Below, in pieces: positions 50,171-59,800 of a stretch of DNA of 64,000 nucleotides; position 1 is the first letter of the stretch, and each line of letters opens with the position of its first letter. The stretch comes from Paenibacillus sp. GSMTC-2017 (GTDB lineage Bacteria > Bacillota > Bacilli > Paenibacillales > Paenibacillaceae). The notes under the pieces are model-generated. The model was not told the DNA's origin, made no database searches, and saw only the letters and a program-made list of their open reading frames with translations. The position numbers and the translations under genes were made by a program. The stretch spans positions 62,122-126,121 of the forward strand of contig NZ_JAECMT010000003.1 in assembly GCF_016019935.1 (NCBI RefSeq). Direction: 5' to 3'.

Positions 50171-51451
50171 TTAAGATTCGAGCTCAATAAAATCTTTCCG
50201 GTGTCGATCATAGTTAGCTAAGCTACATTCCAACTTCATGCGTGTGCCTTCTTCTTCGTAACTTGTCGAGATGACATTTGCATGTTCATTGAAATAGGAA
50301 ACAAGGCGGCCTTGATCATAAGGAATCATGATCTCGCGAGTGACATAATCGTTAAAGATTTTATTTCTAACGAGCTCAACAAGCTCATTTATGCCGCTTT
50401 TTTCTTTTACAGACATATAGACGCTGTTTTCAGATGTTTGTGGATAAGGATGATCGGTCATATCACATTTGTTGTAGACGTAGATCGTAGGAATGCCGTC
50501 TGCTCCAAGTTCCTTAAGTGTCTCAGTCGTTACTGCTATCAATTGCGAATAATCTTCGTGCGCATAATCTACGATATGCAGCAATAGATCAGCCTCAGTA
50601 ACTTCCTCAAGAGTTGAACGGAACGCTTTAATTAAGTGATGGGGCAGTTTACTTACAAAGCCGACAGTATCAGTCAGCAAGAAAGACTTATTGTCAGGCA
50701 TATCGATGCTTCGAACAGACGTTTCAAGTGTAGCGAACAACATATCTTTTGCGAATACTTGTTTCGTCGTTTCTGGATCGAACGTCTCAAGAAGGGCATT
50801 CATTAAGCTGGACTTGCCTGTATTTGTGTAACCGACTAAACAGACAACAGGCATTTCATTTTTTTGTCGTTGTTTACGTTGATTTTGGCGATTGGCAACA
50901 AGCTTCTCTAATTCCGCTTGTAGAGCAGTAATTCTTTCTTCAATGCGTCTACGATCCAGCTCAAGCTTCGTCTCACCCGCACCTTTGTTACTAAGTCCAG
51001 TACCGCCACCACCGCCTTGGCGACCTAACGAAGCACGAAGTCCAACAAGTCGCGGTAGCGTATATTGTAGTCGAGCAACTTCAACTTGAAGCTGAGCTTC
51101 TCTAGTCTTCGCACGTTCTGCGAATATATCGAGTATTAGAATAGTGCGATCTTTGACGACGCACTGTAGTTCCTTCTCCAAATTACGAATTTGTGAAGGG
51201 GAGAGCTCGTTATTAAAAATAACGGTTTCTGTTTCGTGTGCATCAAGTAAGGCACGAAGCTCAACAATTTTTCCCGTACCAATATAATGAGTCGGGTTAA
51301 TTCGATCTGATTTTTGGCTCAATTCGTCAACGACTTCGACATTACAGGCTGCTGCAAGATTGCGTAACTCAAGCATGGAATATTCAAAGTCGGTATCCTT
51401 TTGAAGCTGTACGCCGACGATAATAGCTTTTTGATGGTTTAGTTCTGTCAT
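50171..51451 (-). CDS. hflX: Ribosome-associated GTPase HflX
   Basis: This GTPase of about 426 residues has the HflX N-terminal domain (YIGTGKIVEL, FNNELSPSQIRNLE), a glycine-rich linker (GRQGGGGGTGLSNKGAGET) and a coiled-coil segment. The G domain has GYTNTGKSSL (G1), DTVGF (G3) and NKCD (G4). HflX binds and splits stalled or idle ribosomes; some homologues (HflXr in Listeria) give resistance to macrolides and lincosamides. ATG 51451 is preferred, since the ATG at 51460 lies inside the GGAGGATG ribosome binding site. The long leader upstream carries a promoter, a short uORF and a terminator, strongly suggesting attenuation control. Confidence 0.95.
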   Translation of the reverse strand: MTELNHQKAIIVGVQLQKDTDFEYSMLELRNLAAACNVEVVDELSQKSDRINPTHYIGTGKIVELRALLDAHETETVIFNNELSPSQIRNLEKELQCVVKDRTILILDIFAERAKTREAQLQVEVARLQYTLPRLVGLRASLGRQGGGGGTGLSNKGAGETKLELDRRRIEERITALQAELEKLVANRQNQRKQRQKNEMPVVCLVGYTNTGKSSLMNALLETFDPETTKQVFAKDMLFATLETSVRSIDMPDNKSFLLTDTVGFVSKLPHHLIKAFRSTLEEVTEADLLLHIVDYAHEDYSQLIAVTTETLKELGADGIPTIYVYNKCDMTDHPYPQTSENSVYMSVKEKSGINELVELVRNKIFNDYVTREIMIPYDQGRLVSYFNEHANVISTSYEEEGTRMKLECSLANYDRHRKDFIELES

Positions 51452-51489
51452 ATTTATCATCCTCCATAGGGTGGGTAATCGAATAAATC

Positions 51490-51519
51490 AAAAAAACACA
51501 GGCAACATGGCCTGTGTTT
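51490..51519 (-). terminator. Leader terminator (attenuator) just upstream of hflX
   Basis: On the minus strand AAACACAGGC and GCCTGTGTTT form a perfect 10-bp stem with loop CATGTT. The T-run continues after the stem (seven T residues in all), about 40 nt before the hflX start. No gene precedes it on this strand, so it must end the hflX leader transcript itself. Confidence 0.8.
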
Positions 51520-51739
51520 AAAAATCGCAAGAGGATATCAGTATACCTCACAGGAAATAAATTCATTCTCCTGCAAGTTATTGGTCTGCTATAGCATAGT
51601 GATAGCACGTATTTACGTTAATGATGCTGTGATACGTATTTAAGATACGTTTATAACAACAGCAACACTTACAACGGTACTATTCTGTTGGATGGCTATA
51701 GACGGTTACAGATGGTTGTAGAGAGACCAATCCTGAGTC

Positions 51740-51757
51740 CTCTGCGCACAGGCAGAG
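51740..51757 (-). promoter_or_regulatory. Leader hairpin carrying an antiterminator sequence
   Basis: On the minus strand CTCTGC and GCAGAG pair around a 6-nt loop. The segment contains GCCTGTG (51753-51747), identical to the right arm of the downstream attenuator. It could therefore pair with CACAGGC in the left arm and prevent terminator formation. The competition is inferred from complementarity. Confidence 0.55.
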
Positions 51758-51774
51758 CTTCGGCGCTATTCAAT

Positions 51775-51813
51775 TTAGCTGCGCAACGATCTAACTCGGA
51801 TAAAATCAATCAC
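51775..51813 (-). CDS. Putative 12-residue leader peptide (uORF) of hflX
   Basis: GTG at 51813 lies 7 nt after a good ribosome binding site (GGAGGG, 51826-51821). It opens a 12-codon frame reading MIDFIRVRSLRS, then TAA. It begins about 25 nt after the expected transcription start and lies upstream of a competing hairpin and the attenuator. This is the layout of translation-attenuation leader peptides. A ribosome slowed by an antibiotic on this frame could change the leader fold. It is too short for codon-usage support. Confidence 0.5.
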   Translation of the reverse strand: MIDFIRVRSLRS

Positions 51814-51844
51814 ATCGTAACCCTCCATTCCTTGGAATGACAAC

Positions 51845-51874
51845 AGTGTAGCACAAATTGGTTAGCGGTGGCAA
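51845..51874 (-). promoter_or_regulatory. Promoter of the hflX leader transcript
   Basis: On the minus strand TTGCCA (51874-51869), an 18-nt spacer and TACACT (51850-51845) match a vegetative promoter. The leader from here to the hflX ATG is about 390 nt long. Apart from the signals listed separately, 51520-51739 contains repeated TACGT-type words of no clear meaning. Confidence 0.6.
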
Positions 51875-51991
51875 CTTGATCGATAGTAAAAAATTAACAT
51901 AATCATTTAGTACTTATTGACGAAACTAATGGAAGCAGATTGGCGTCTACTCATACAGAACAAAAGATTTAGAGCAAAGGGGAGTGCTTGG

Positions 51992-52381
51992 ATGAGCTGG
52001 ATTCCTGAAGCGAGAAGTGTAAAGTGGTGGATCATTGCTGGTGTTTCATCCGTATTATTAATTTTGGCCATATGGTTTATTCGCTTTGAGCTACTTGGTC
52101 AAACATGGACAAATGTACATGCATTCCGCTTTGCGTTGTTTGCCATCATGTGGTCTGTATTGTTAAGCCTCGCAGGATGGTCTGGAGGCAGGTGGTTATG
52201 GCTGTGCTCAAATATAGGTATTCTGGTCGGACTTATCTTCATGGGTCTTTACTCAGGGAATGCGACGGGTTGGGAAGACTTAGTTAGTCTATTATCTTTT
52301 ATGATCATGATCATATCTGGTCTTGCAGTTGGCATCGTCGTTGAGTTGATTTTAATGACTGTTCGTTTCGTTCGGAAGTAA
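51992..52381 (+). CDS. Small membrane protein of unknown function
   Basis: This protein of about 129 residues has four hydrophobic helices (GVSSVLLILAIWFI, FALFAIMWSVLLSLAGW, IGILVGLIFMGLY and SFMIMIISGLAVGIVVELILM) and a basic N-terminus and C-terminus. ATG 51992 is preferred because AAAGGGGAG precedes it. The reading could be extended to TTG 51917 without an RBS. No family is recognised. It is divergent from the hflX leader promoter. Confidence 0.65.
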   Translation: MSWIPEARSVKWWIIAGVSSVLLILAIWFIRFELLGQTWTNVHAFRFALFAIMWSVLLSLAGWSGGRWLWLCSNIGILVGLIFMGLYSGNATGWEDLVSLLSFMIMIISGLAVGIVVELILMTVRFVRK

Positions 52382-52392
52382 CTTTTTGCCAA

Positions 52393-53211
52393 TTAAAATG
52401 ATTTCAATTTCGTTGAAGCTTTTTTAATGACGCCTTGGATAACTAGCTCATAGCCATGAATGTTTATCTTTTGTATGAGGATTTCATTTTGATACAGCAC
52501 CAAACGCATAAGACTACTTAGAGCAGCTGTTGCATCTCCTTTTTTGACTGCATTAGTTAGCACCTTTGTTTCAGTCGTTACACGTTTGTTTGTACTGCTA
52601 ATGGTACTTTTGGATGCTTTGATTTTAGTAGACGTTGCATCATTGGTGCCGAGTATATCTCGAATTTGCTTCATCTTCGCAGTTGCCGCTGCTTTAGTTT
52701 CTTTTAGTTTAGCTTCCTTCGCCCTAATAGTATCTTTAGCGCTCTGTACAGCAATTTTTGTTACTTCAACCTGGGCGTTAAAAAAGGAAGTTAAACTTTT
52801 GTTTTTTGCAGCTTTCGCTAAACGTAATTGCGACTTCTGAGTTTCGTATAGCTCAAACAAGGATTCATATTTTTTCTTAGTCGTGTTTACTTCATTAGTA
52901 GCTGTTGTGATACGTACAGAGTCAATTCCAGGGATCTTTTTACGAAGGGCTTCTTCCTCTGCATCATTGTCGTAATGAATGGTACTAATTTTCAAATCCC
53001 AGTCAATCGCTTGTTGCTGAAGCTTTTGAAATTCAGCATAACGGGACGTTAATGCGTAAGAAGTAGTAGAATCAACGGCTTTAATCATCTTTTCGAAGGC
53101 GGTTTTTGCTGTAATCGTGAACTCGAATGGTGCAGCCAGTGCGGAACTTGCTATTGCTAGCAATAATAAAATGGTCATACAAATGATGAAGAAGCAGCGG
53201 TTAATAAACAT
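52393..53211 (-). CDS. Secreted coiled-coil protein of unknown function
   Basis: This protein of 272 residues has a clear signal peptide (cleavage likely after ASSALA, about residue 26). The mature part is almost entirely helical, and long stretches rich in K, A, T and E (about 100-215) suggest a coiled coil. There are no cysteines in the mature part and no catalytic motif. GAGGAGG precedes the ATG. It may be a cell-surface or wall-associated protein, but no family can be named. It is followed convergently by the small membrane protein gene, 11 nt away. Confidence 0.75.
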   Translation of the reverse strand: MFINRCFFIICMTILLLLAIASSALAAPFEFTITAKTAFEKMIKAVDSTTSYALTSRYAEFQKLQQQAIDWDLKISTIHYDNDAEEEALRKKIPGIDSVRITTATNEVNTTKKKYESLFELYETQKSQLRLAKAAKNKSLTSFFNAQVEVTKIAVQSAKDTIRAKEAKLKETKAAATAKMKQIRDILGTNDATSTKIKASKSTISSTNKRVTTETKVLTNAVKKGDATAALSSLMRLVLYQNEILIQKINIHGYELVIQGVIKKASTKLKSF

Positions 53212-53245
53212 GAATAAACCTCCTCAAAGTACGGCTTTTGGACGC

Positions 53246-53295
53246 AAAAAAGCACCCGTAAGAAAAACGCAAAGCGTCTTTCCTTACGGGTGCTT
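53246..53295 (-). terminator. Terminator of the AraC-type regulator gene
   Basis: On the minus strand a long stem (AAGCACCCGTAAG with CTTACGGGTGCTT, and inner GACGC/GCGTT pairing) ends in a run of six T residues. Confidence 0.9.
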
Positions 53296-53359
53296 CCATC
53301 GTAAGCCGAATTATTATTTTCCACTACTATAAAGCAAGAAATAAGGATGGTCAACCCCA

Positions 53360-54187
53360 TTAACGATTAACGTTATACGAATGAGCAGATGCTCGTACAT
53401 ACTCTTCTGGGGTCTTACCGATGATTGATTTGAAATCGTTGATAAAATGGGATTGATCATAATAACCGAGCTCTAAGCTTAACTTTGCGAAATCATTCGC
53501 GAGCCCCCGGTCTAATGCTTCTGCAGCATTTTGCAGCCGATAGAGCTGAATAACCCACTTCGGACTAACGCCTACGTATTGACTGAATAACCGCTGAAGC
53601 TTTCTGCTACTTAGTTGAAACTGATCACACAGTTGCTCGACCTTTGTAATCGTTGTATGAGTAGTAATATAGTCGATTATTTGATTAATGAAATGAACAT
53701 TCTCATCAACTTTGGGTAGTTGCTGTGCAAGCAATTGCTGGGCTAATGATATAAGATGTTCCGGCCGTTCGGATGAGCGCAGCGCATGGAATAGTTCATT
53801 GTTGTCATGTGGGAATATTGTTTTTAATGCAATAGCTTGATCAGTTAAACTCGACAATGGTTTCATCATGAAGGGATAAAAGCCACCTGGTTTAAACTTC
53901 ACCCCGAATACTTTTCCTGTTCCTATAAGCTCTTTCGTATATTTACGGCTTGCTACTCCATATATGCCACTGCGCTCTTGTTCAATAATGAGATTGACGC
54001 ATGGGTTCGGAATGACATCTTGATAAAAAGGGGATTGCTCGCTTAAATTCCAGCTTACTAGCCAGAAGTGTTTAACAAATGGTGCAAGAAGCGAAGAGGG
54101 CGCATATCTCGTTAGTTGAAATTTTTTTTCTGCTTCTTCCATTTGTAGAATGCCCATGCTAGCTTGTTGCTTGATAGGTGGATTCAT
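53360..54187 (-). CDS. AraC-family transcriptional regulator
   Basis: This regulator of 275 residues has an N-terminal ligand-sensing domain of the DUF6597 type (PSSLLAPFVKHFWLVSW, VFGVKFKPGGFYPFM). The C-terminal AraC helix-turn-helix pair (about 165-268) has FQLSSRKLQRLFSQYVGVSPKW and ELGYYDQSHFINDFKSIIGKTPEEY. GGAGAG precedes the ATG. It is divergent from the SRPBCC gene at 54316, which is its likely target. Confidence 0.92.
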   Translation of the reverse strand: MNPPIKQQASMGILQMEEAEKKFQLTRYAPSSLLAPFVKHFWLVSWNLSEQSPFYQDVIPNPCVNLIIEQERSGIYGVASRKYTKELIGTGKVFGVKFKPGGFYPFMMKPLSSLTDQAIALKTIFPHDNNELFHALRSSERPEHLISLAQQLLAQQLPKVDENVHFINQIIDYITTHTTITKVEQLCDQFQLSSRKLQRLFSQYVGVSPKWVIQLYRLQNAAEALDRGLANDFAKLSLELGYYDQSHFINDFKSIIGKTPEEYVRASAHSYNVNR

Positions 54188-54315
54188 GACGATCTCTCCA
54201 ATCGAAATGTCGCATTTTTACAATACAGGAAAGTGAAGTGTAGCTATTATTATGATAGCAGTGACGATAAAAAGCGGCAATTGCTAATCCATTGGCGATA
54301 AGGGAGAGTTGCGAA

Positions 54316-54765
54316 ATGAGTCATACCTTTATATTTTATATTGGAGCGGAACCTAGCAAAGTATGGGATGCATTAACGAAACCAGAGGGTACAAGGAAAG
54401 TGTTTTTTGATTGTATTCTTCAGTCGGAGTTTACTGACGGTAGCACCTATGCTTATATTGGACCTGGTAATGATGGACCAGAAACCGTACATGTATACGG
54501 ACACTTTATTTCCTATGAGGAAAATAAGTCGATGGTGTTAATCGAACATCCAGGACCCTCCTATTATGAAAATCATAGTGAACTTACTTCTCGTGTTACG
54601 ATGACAGTAGAAGTTGTAGGGGCTTGTACGAAGTTGACGCTTGTGGCAGATCAATATACAGAAAATCATCCTTCCTATCATAAAGCTCCAGATAACTGGT
54701 CAATTATTCTTAGCAATCTGAAGTCTTACGTAGAAACGGGAAATACGCTGGATTTTGGATGGTAG
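54316..54765 (+). CDS. SRPBCC/AHSA1-like domain protein
   Basis: This protein of 149 residues has the START/AHSA1-type fold pattern (FYIGAEPSKVWDALTKPEGTRKVFF at the N-terminus, then VTMTVEVVGACTKLTLVADQ). Such proteins bind hydrophobic ligands or modulate partners; the ligand here is unknown. ATG 54316 is chosen because AGGGAGAG lies 7 nt before it, whereas TTG 54292 has no RBS. It is divergent from and probably controlled by the AraC-type regulator. The HAD phosphatase gene starts 66 nt later. Confidence 0.87.
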   Translation: MSHTFIFYIGAEPSKVWDALTKPEGTRKVFFDCILQSEFTDGSTYAYIGPGNDGPETVHVYGHFISYEENKSMVLIEHPGPSYYENHSELTSRVTMTVEVVGACTKLTLVADQYTENHPSYHKAPDNWSIILSNLKSYVETGNTLDFGW

Positions 54766-54830
54766 TGAGGGGTAGCCGTATAGGAACCTATTCTTTATAC
54801 TAGTATAAAAAGGATAGGGGACTGTACAGC

Positions 54831-55610
54831 ATGAGCTACAAAATCGTATTTTTTGATATTGACGGTACATTGGTTAATGAAGAGAAAGTGATTCCGAACG
54901 ATACAGTAGAAGCTATTCGTGAGCTTAAAGCAAGTGGTGTCGAGCCTGTAATCGCAACGGGTAGAGCACCATATTTCATCAAGCCGCTAGCAGAGCAACT
55001 AGGCATTGAATCTTATGTATGTTTGAACGGTGGTTATGTTGTATATAAGGGACAGCCTCTCTATAAACGGGAAATCGAAAAGAGCAGCCTTGAAGCGTTG
55101 GTAGGTTTAGCAGGTGAGCTTAATCATAGCCTAGTGTTTGAGGGGGAGCATTTCTACAATAGTAATAAGGAAGTTGACCCTTCTATGACGGAAGCAATTC
55201 TTACGTTAAAAGTGGACGAGCCCAGCTATAACCCGGAATTTTGGCAGACAGATGATATTTTTCAAGTGTTTCTCCATTGCGAGAGTCATGAAGAACATCT
55301 GTATGAATCGTTAAAATCACATTTTACGTTTATTCGTTGGCATGACAAGGCTATGGATGTACTGCCGCTTGGCGGCTCCAAAGCGCAAGGGATTGAAGCG
55401 TTGCTTAAGAAGCTTGAATATACGGCAGATGACGCTGTTGCTTTCGGTGATGGGTTAAATGATAAGGAAATGCTAGACTATGTTGGATTTGGTGTTGCGA
55501 TGGGCAATTCTCACCCAGAATTGCTGCCATTTGCAAACTATGTAACGACACATGTTGATGAAAAGGGTATACGAAATGGCTTGATTAAAGCGGGTTTATT
55601 AGCCCTGTAA
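54831..55610 (+). CDS. HAD-superfamily Cof-type sugar/nucleotide phosphatase
   Basis: This phosphatase of 259 residues belongs to the HAD subfamily IIB (Cof type). Motif I is FFDIDGTL (nucleophile and acid Asp), motif II is IATGR, motif III is the lysine in GGSKAQGI, and motif IV is FGDGLNDKEML. A cap domain lies between motifs II and III. Substrates are usually phosphorylated sugars or cofactors; none can be deduced here. AGGATAGGGGA precedes the ATG. Confidence 0.94.
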   Translation: MSYKIVFFDIDGTLVNEEKVIPNDTVEAIRELKASGVEPVIATGRAPYFIKPLAEQLGIESYVCLNGGYVVYKGQPLYKREIEKSSLEALVGLAGELNHSLVFEGEHFYNSNKEVDPSMTEAILTLKVDEPSYNPEFWQTDDIFQVFLHCESHEEHLYESLKSHFTFIRWHDKAMDVLPLGGSKAQGIEALLKKLEYTADDAVAFGDGLNDKEMLDYVGFGVAMGNSHPELLPFANYVTTHVDEKGIRNGLIKAGLLAL

Positions 55611-55675
55611 ATCACCAGACGAGTATTGCACACGTACAATAACCTAATCAATTCAATTGGCTTGGGGGAAATGAC

Positions 55676-56434
55676 GTGATCGTAATATCAGATGGCAGCT
55701 CAGCAGAGATCCCACCACGGATGCTGTCGGAGCTGGAGAAGAAAATTTTACGCCAGAAGCAAAGCAGTCCTGTTATGTATCAGTACCCATCAGTCGATGC
55801 TTTAATCTTTGAACTGAAGATGAGAACGCATATAGTAGAGGCAGCTAAGGCGCTCTATGCGAGTGGGGTAAGCTTCGGAACATTCAGTAATTCTAGAGCT
55901 AATGAAAAGTATTGGATTCGTACGCCTGATGGAGGTTTTCTGTTAAGACCGGGCGTTCAGCCAGCTGCTGCTGTTAATGATATTTTTGAAAATGGTCATC
56001 AATACGCGTTTGAATGTGCTGGAGCTATTATTATTATTTTATATAAGGCTGTGCTTGAAACGATTGGTAATGCTTCTTTCAATACCTACTTCCCCAATCT
56101 ATTTCTTAGAGATTGGCAGCATGATCAAGATTTACAGCTTATTACGTCGAATGATCTCAGTGAAACGTATCCAGGTGATGTGATGTATTTCAAAAATCCG
56201 CAGCATGATCCCGCTACACCTGAATGGCAAGGGGAAAATGTCATCAAGTTGGACGACAATCTATTTTTTGGTCATGGTATTGGCATTGGCTCAGGGCAGG
56301 AAATGATAGCGCAGCTCAATCGAGCGAGGGCACCGGGCAGTACGGTTTCGGCCTACTTACAGGATTTAGTGCTGAGGCCGAACTTCGAGATCATTCGTGG
56401 CATATCGATGCGTGAGGTAGAAGAGGTTCTTTAA
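55676..56434 (+). CDS. tgl: Protein-glutamine gamma-glutamyltransferase (spore-coat transglutaminase)
   Basis: This enzyme of 252 residues resembles Tgl of Bacillus subtilis (about 245 residues) along its whole length: LIFELKMRTHIVEAAKALY, the catalytic Cys114 in YAFECAGAI, DVMYFKNPQHDP, WQGENVIKL and the histidine in FFGHGIGIG. It crosslinks glutamine and lysine side chains of spore-coat proteins and is made in the mother cell late in sporulation. The GTG start follows GGGGGAAA. It is a single-gene unit with a strong terminator, and it marks the organism as a spore former. Confidence 0.92.
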   Translation: MIVISDGSSAEIPPRMLSELEKKILRQKQSSPVMYQYPSVDALIFELKMRTHIVEAAKALYASGVSFGTFSNSRANEKYWIRTPDGGFLLRPGVQPAAAVNDIFENGHQYAFECAGAIIIILYKAVLETIGNASFNTYFPNLFLRDWQHDQDLQLITSNDLSETYPGDVMYFKNPQHDPATPEWQGENVIKLDDNLFFGHGIGIGSGQEMIAQLNRARAPGSTVSAYLQDLVLRPNFEIIRGISMREVEEVL

Positions 56435-56445
56435 TAAATATGTGG

Positions 56446-56494
56446 ACTGCACTCTAATTGTTAGAATCTATCTAACGATCGGGGTGCAGTTTTT
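56446..56494 (+). terminator. Terminator of tgl
   Basis: A 20-nt arm starting ACTGCACTCTAA pairs, with several G-U pairs, with the arm ending GGGGTGCAGT, followed by TTTT. Its first 12 bases (GGACTGCACTCT, from 56444-56445) recur in the minus-strand terminator at 28078. Confidence 0.85.
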
Positions 56495-56848
56495 CTATGC
56501 TCAGGTACAGTTAAGATAAATATTACCACTAAATAAGGTTGAGAAATATGAGCTGTAAAATAAGAGAATTACAGTTCAGTTATTAAAGAAAGTAGTTTAG
56601 TATAAGACGGGAGATTAAATGTTCGACAATAGTAGACAGATTTATGCAGTTATTGTAACATTTTGTTGTGTGTTACGATATTCTGAGGAAGCTATCGGTC
56701 GAAACGGTATTGCTTCAAGTTTTCTCGCGCAATGCTACGCGCATGAGCAACGTCCCTAACATTATTGTAGTGGCTTGATTTCTTAAAGAGCTCAGGTCTT
56801 TTCGATTTGAAAAGGGGAGTAAGTCTACGATTTAATTAGGAGGATACA
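56495..56848 (+). other. 354-nt gene-free region upstream of the S-layer protein gene
   Basis: No coding frame or known riboswitch core is recognised. Short stems can be drawn (GCGC/GCGC around 56730-56745), and a TTGTAA (56653) with GATATT (56677) could be a weak promoter, which would leave a leader of about 165 nt. It ends in TTAGGAGGA, the ribosome binding site of the next gene. Confidence 0.4.
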
Positions 56849-56851
56849 GTG

Positions 56852-59800
56852 ATGAAATCAATGAAGTTTTTTATTTTTTTTACTACGCTAATTTTAGGAC
56901 TACTAACACTAGGCGGGTTGCCTGATAGAGCTTATGCCGACACGGTCTCATTCCCGGCTACCGCTGATGTGTTGTTATTCGATGGCCGAACCTACGACAA
57001 CGACTTTGATATGCTTTATGTCGGCATTGAGAGTAATAGCGCCGAAAGATCAGCTATCCGATTCACGCTCGGTAACATTCCGGGCACTCCGACTAAATAT
57101 GAATTGTTTCTCCCTGTTTATCAACTTCAGGACGGAAATCAGTTGTTTTCTCTAAACGTCCACGGTTCGACCGACAACAACTTAGTAGATAATGCTTTAA
57201 ATTTTCCCTCACATGAAACTTCAATGGTCACCGTTTATCGCAACCAGTTTTCTAATAATTCACCTACAATAATTGATGTGACTTCACTCGTTCATTCTTA
57301 TACTGACTCAAATGACAGAAATATAACTTTTGTACTTAAAAGCAATGAACCTGCTGGCAATGTGGTTTCCAGATTGTTAATTTGGTCTAAAGAAAACCCT
57401 GATGTGGCGAATCAACCGAAACTTGTCGTCACATACGACACTAACTCCCCGCCAACGGGTGCTATTCAAATTAATAGCGGAAATACACATGTTAATTCAA
57501 CAGCAGTTAACCTTAACCTTTCAGCATCAGATCCGAATGGTGATTCTATTGAAATACATTTTTCAAATGACAATGTTACTTGGTCAACATGGGAGTCTTT
57601 CAATTCTACGAAGGCTTGGACTTTAACCAGCGGAGATTCTACTAAAACGGTATACTATCAGCTCAAGGATTCTGCTAATGCTATTTCGTCGATTTATTCA
57701 GATTCGATTGTATTAGATACGACTAATCCTGTAATTACGGGTGCTACTAACGGCGGTCTTTACAACCGAAATCGGACAATAACGTTTAATGAAGGAACAG
57801 CTACAATAAATGGCTCAAATTTCACTAGCGGTGCTACAGTAAGTAGTGAAGGCACTTATACGCTCGTCGTTACTGACGTAGCTGGTAACCGTACAGTTAG
57901 TACTTTCATCATTGACAAAACTGCGCCTATTGTCTCTGGTGTCACTAACGGTGCAAGCTATAACACGGATAAGACGATTACGTTCAGTGATGGAACGGCA
58001 ACGCTAAATGACACTGCGTTCTCAAGTGGTTCTACAGTTAGCTCAGAAGGTGTGTATACACTCGTTGTTGCGGATGCAGCTGGCAATAGCGCCACCATTA
58101 CGTTCACGATAAACAAAACTGCACCGACAGTCACTGGAGTTACTTATGGCGCAAGCTATAATACGGACAGGACGATTACGTTCAGCGAAGGAACGGCCAC
58201 GCTAAATGATATTGCGTTCTCAAGCGGTGCTACAGTTAGCGCAGAAGGTGCGTATACACTCGTTGTTACGGATGCAGCTGGCAATAGCGCCATCATTACG
58301 TTCACGATAAACAAAACTGCGCCGACAGTTACAGGAGTTACTTATGGCGCAAGCTATAATACGGACAGGACGATTACGTTCAGCGAAGGAACGGCCACGC
58401 TAAATGATATTGCGTTCTCAAGCGGTGCTACAGTTAGCGCAGAAGGTGCGTATACGCTCGTCGTTACTGATGCGGCTGGCAACAGCACAACTGTTGCTTT
58501 CACCATTGACAAAACGAGGCCAACGGTTACCGGAGTCGTTACTGGAGCACCAACTTACACAGCTCCCGTCATTATTACGTTTAACGAAGGGACTGCTACA
58601 TTAAACGGGGAGTCGTTTCTCACTGGTACAACCGTTAGTATGACTGGAAGCTATGCGTTAGTCGTAACAGATGCAGCCAGCAATGTAACGAGCATCAACT
58701 TCACGATCTCAATCGCAAGTGGAGGGGGAGAAGCAGGAAGCATGCCTGTGTTTGACAACTTCCTTGATATCAAAATTAACAATGACAATCATCAGCAAAT
58801 GGCAAAATTAATAGTGACTACTGTAGATGGGAAAAAAATAACCAACGTTATTATTGATAATCAAAAGCTCATTTCGGTCCTAAATATGATGCCTAACCAA
58901 TCTTTAGTTAGCCTATCGGTGATGAACGGCTCCGATCGTGTTATTGCCGAGTTGAACGGAAAACTTCTAGAAACGTTAGACAATAAAAAGACGAAGTTTC
59001 ATATTCAAACGAATAGTGCTTTATATGACTTGTCGGCTAGCCACTTTAACATTGAAACCATTGCAAACAAATTTGGGTCAGATGTACATGCAGATGACAT
59101 AAAAATTAGCTTTGAAATTAACAATGTACAGGGTAGTGAATTCGAATCCATACGCAACAAAATTGGTAAAGGTAAGATCATCTCACCTGCAGTCCAATTC
59201 AAACTTATCGCACATTATAATGGGAATTCTATCGAAATCAATAACTTTCTAACCTTCGTGGAGCGGAAAGTTGCTATTCCTGATGGTATCGATCACAAAG
59301 AAATTACGACTGGTGTCGTTGTGACAGATGTTGGAGAAATTAAGCCAGTATATACGCGAATTGTTAAAGAAAATGGGCAATATTATGCGGTTATGTACAG
59401 CATGGCAAGTGGTACTTACGTCCTTGTGAATAACGAAGTCTCTTTCTTAGACGTTGAAAAACATTGGGCTAAAGCAAGTATCAATGACATGGCGTCGAAG
59501 CTCATTATTAATGGCATTGACGAACATCATTTTGGGCCGAATAGGAATGTTACCCGCGCCGAATTCGTGACAATTCTAGTAAGAGCTTTAGGCTTGCAGA
59601 ACTTTGAGAAGCCCACTTCGTATGTGGACGTTAAGAAGACGGATTGGTACTACGAAGCTTTGTCAATCGCTGAGAGCAACGGCTTGCTTGCCGGAAAAAC
59701 AGGACATCTTATTCATCCAAACGAGGACTTAACGAGACAAGAAGCGGTGCATCTTCTATCCAAAGCGATGAAGCTTGTTGGCATGGAGATATCTATGACG

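Noticed and set aside
51481-51916. T-box or known riboswitch upstream of hflX
   Set aside because: I find no T-box sequence (TGGNACC-type) or other known aptamer core. The uORF and competing hairpins explain the region better.
56495-56848. Cyclic-di-GMP (GEMM) or c-di-AMP riboswitch before the S-layer gene
   Set aside because: The conserved core words of these aptamers are not seen, and the stems that can be drawn are short and unconvincing.
57722-58711. CRISPR-like or satellite array
   Set aside because: The 198-bp units are in frame, encode an Ig-like repeat with conserved residues and have no spacer structure.
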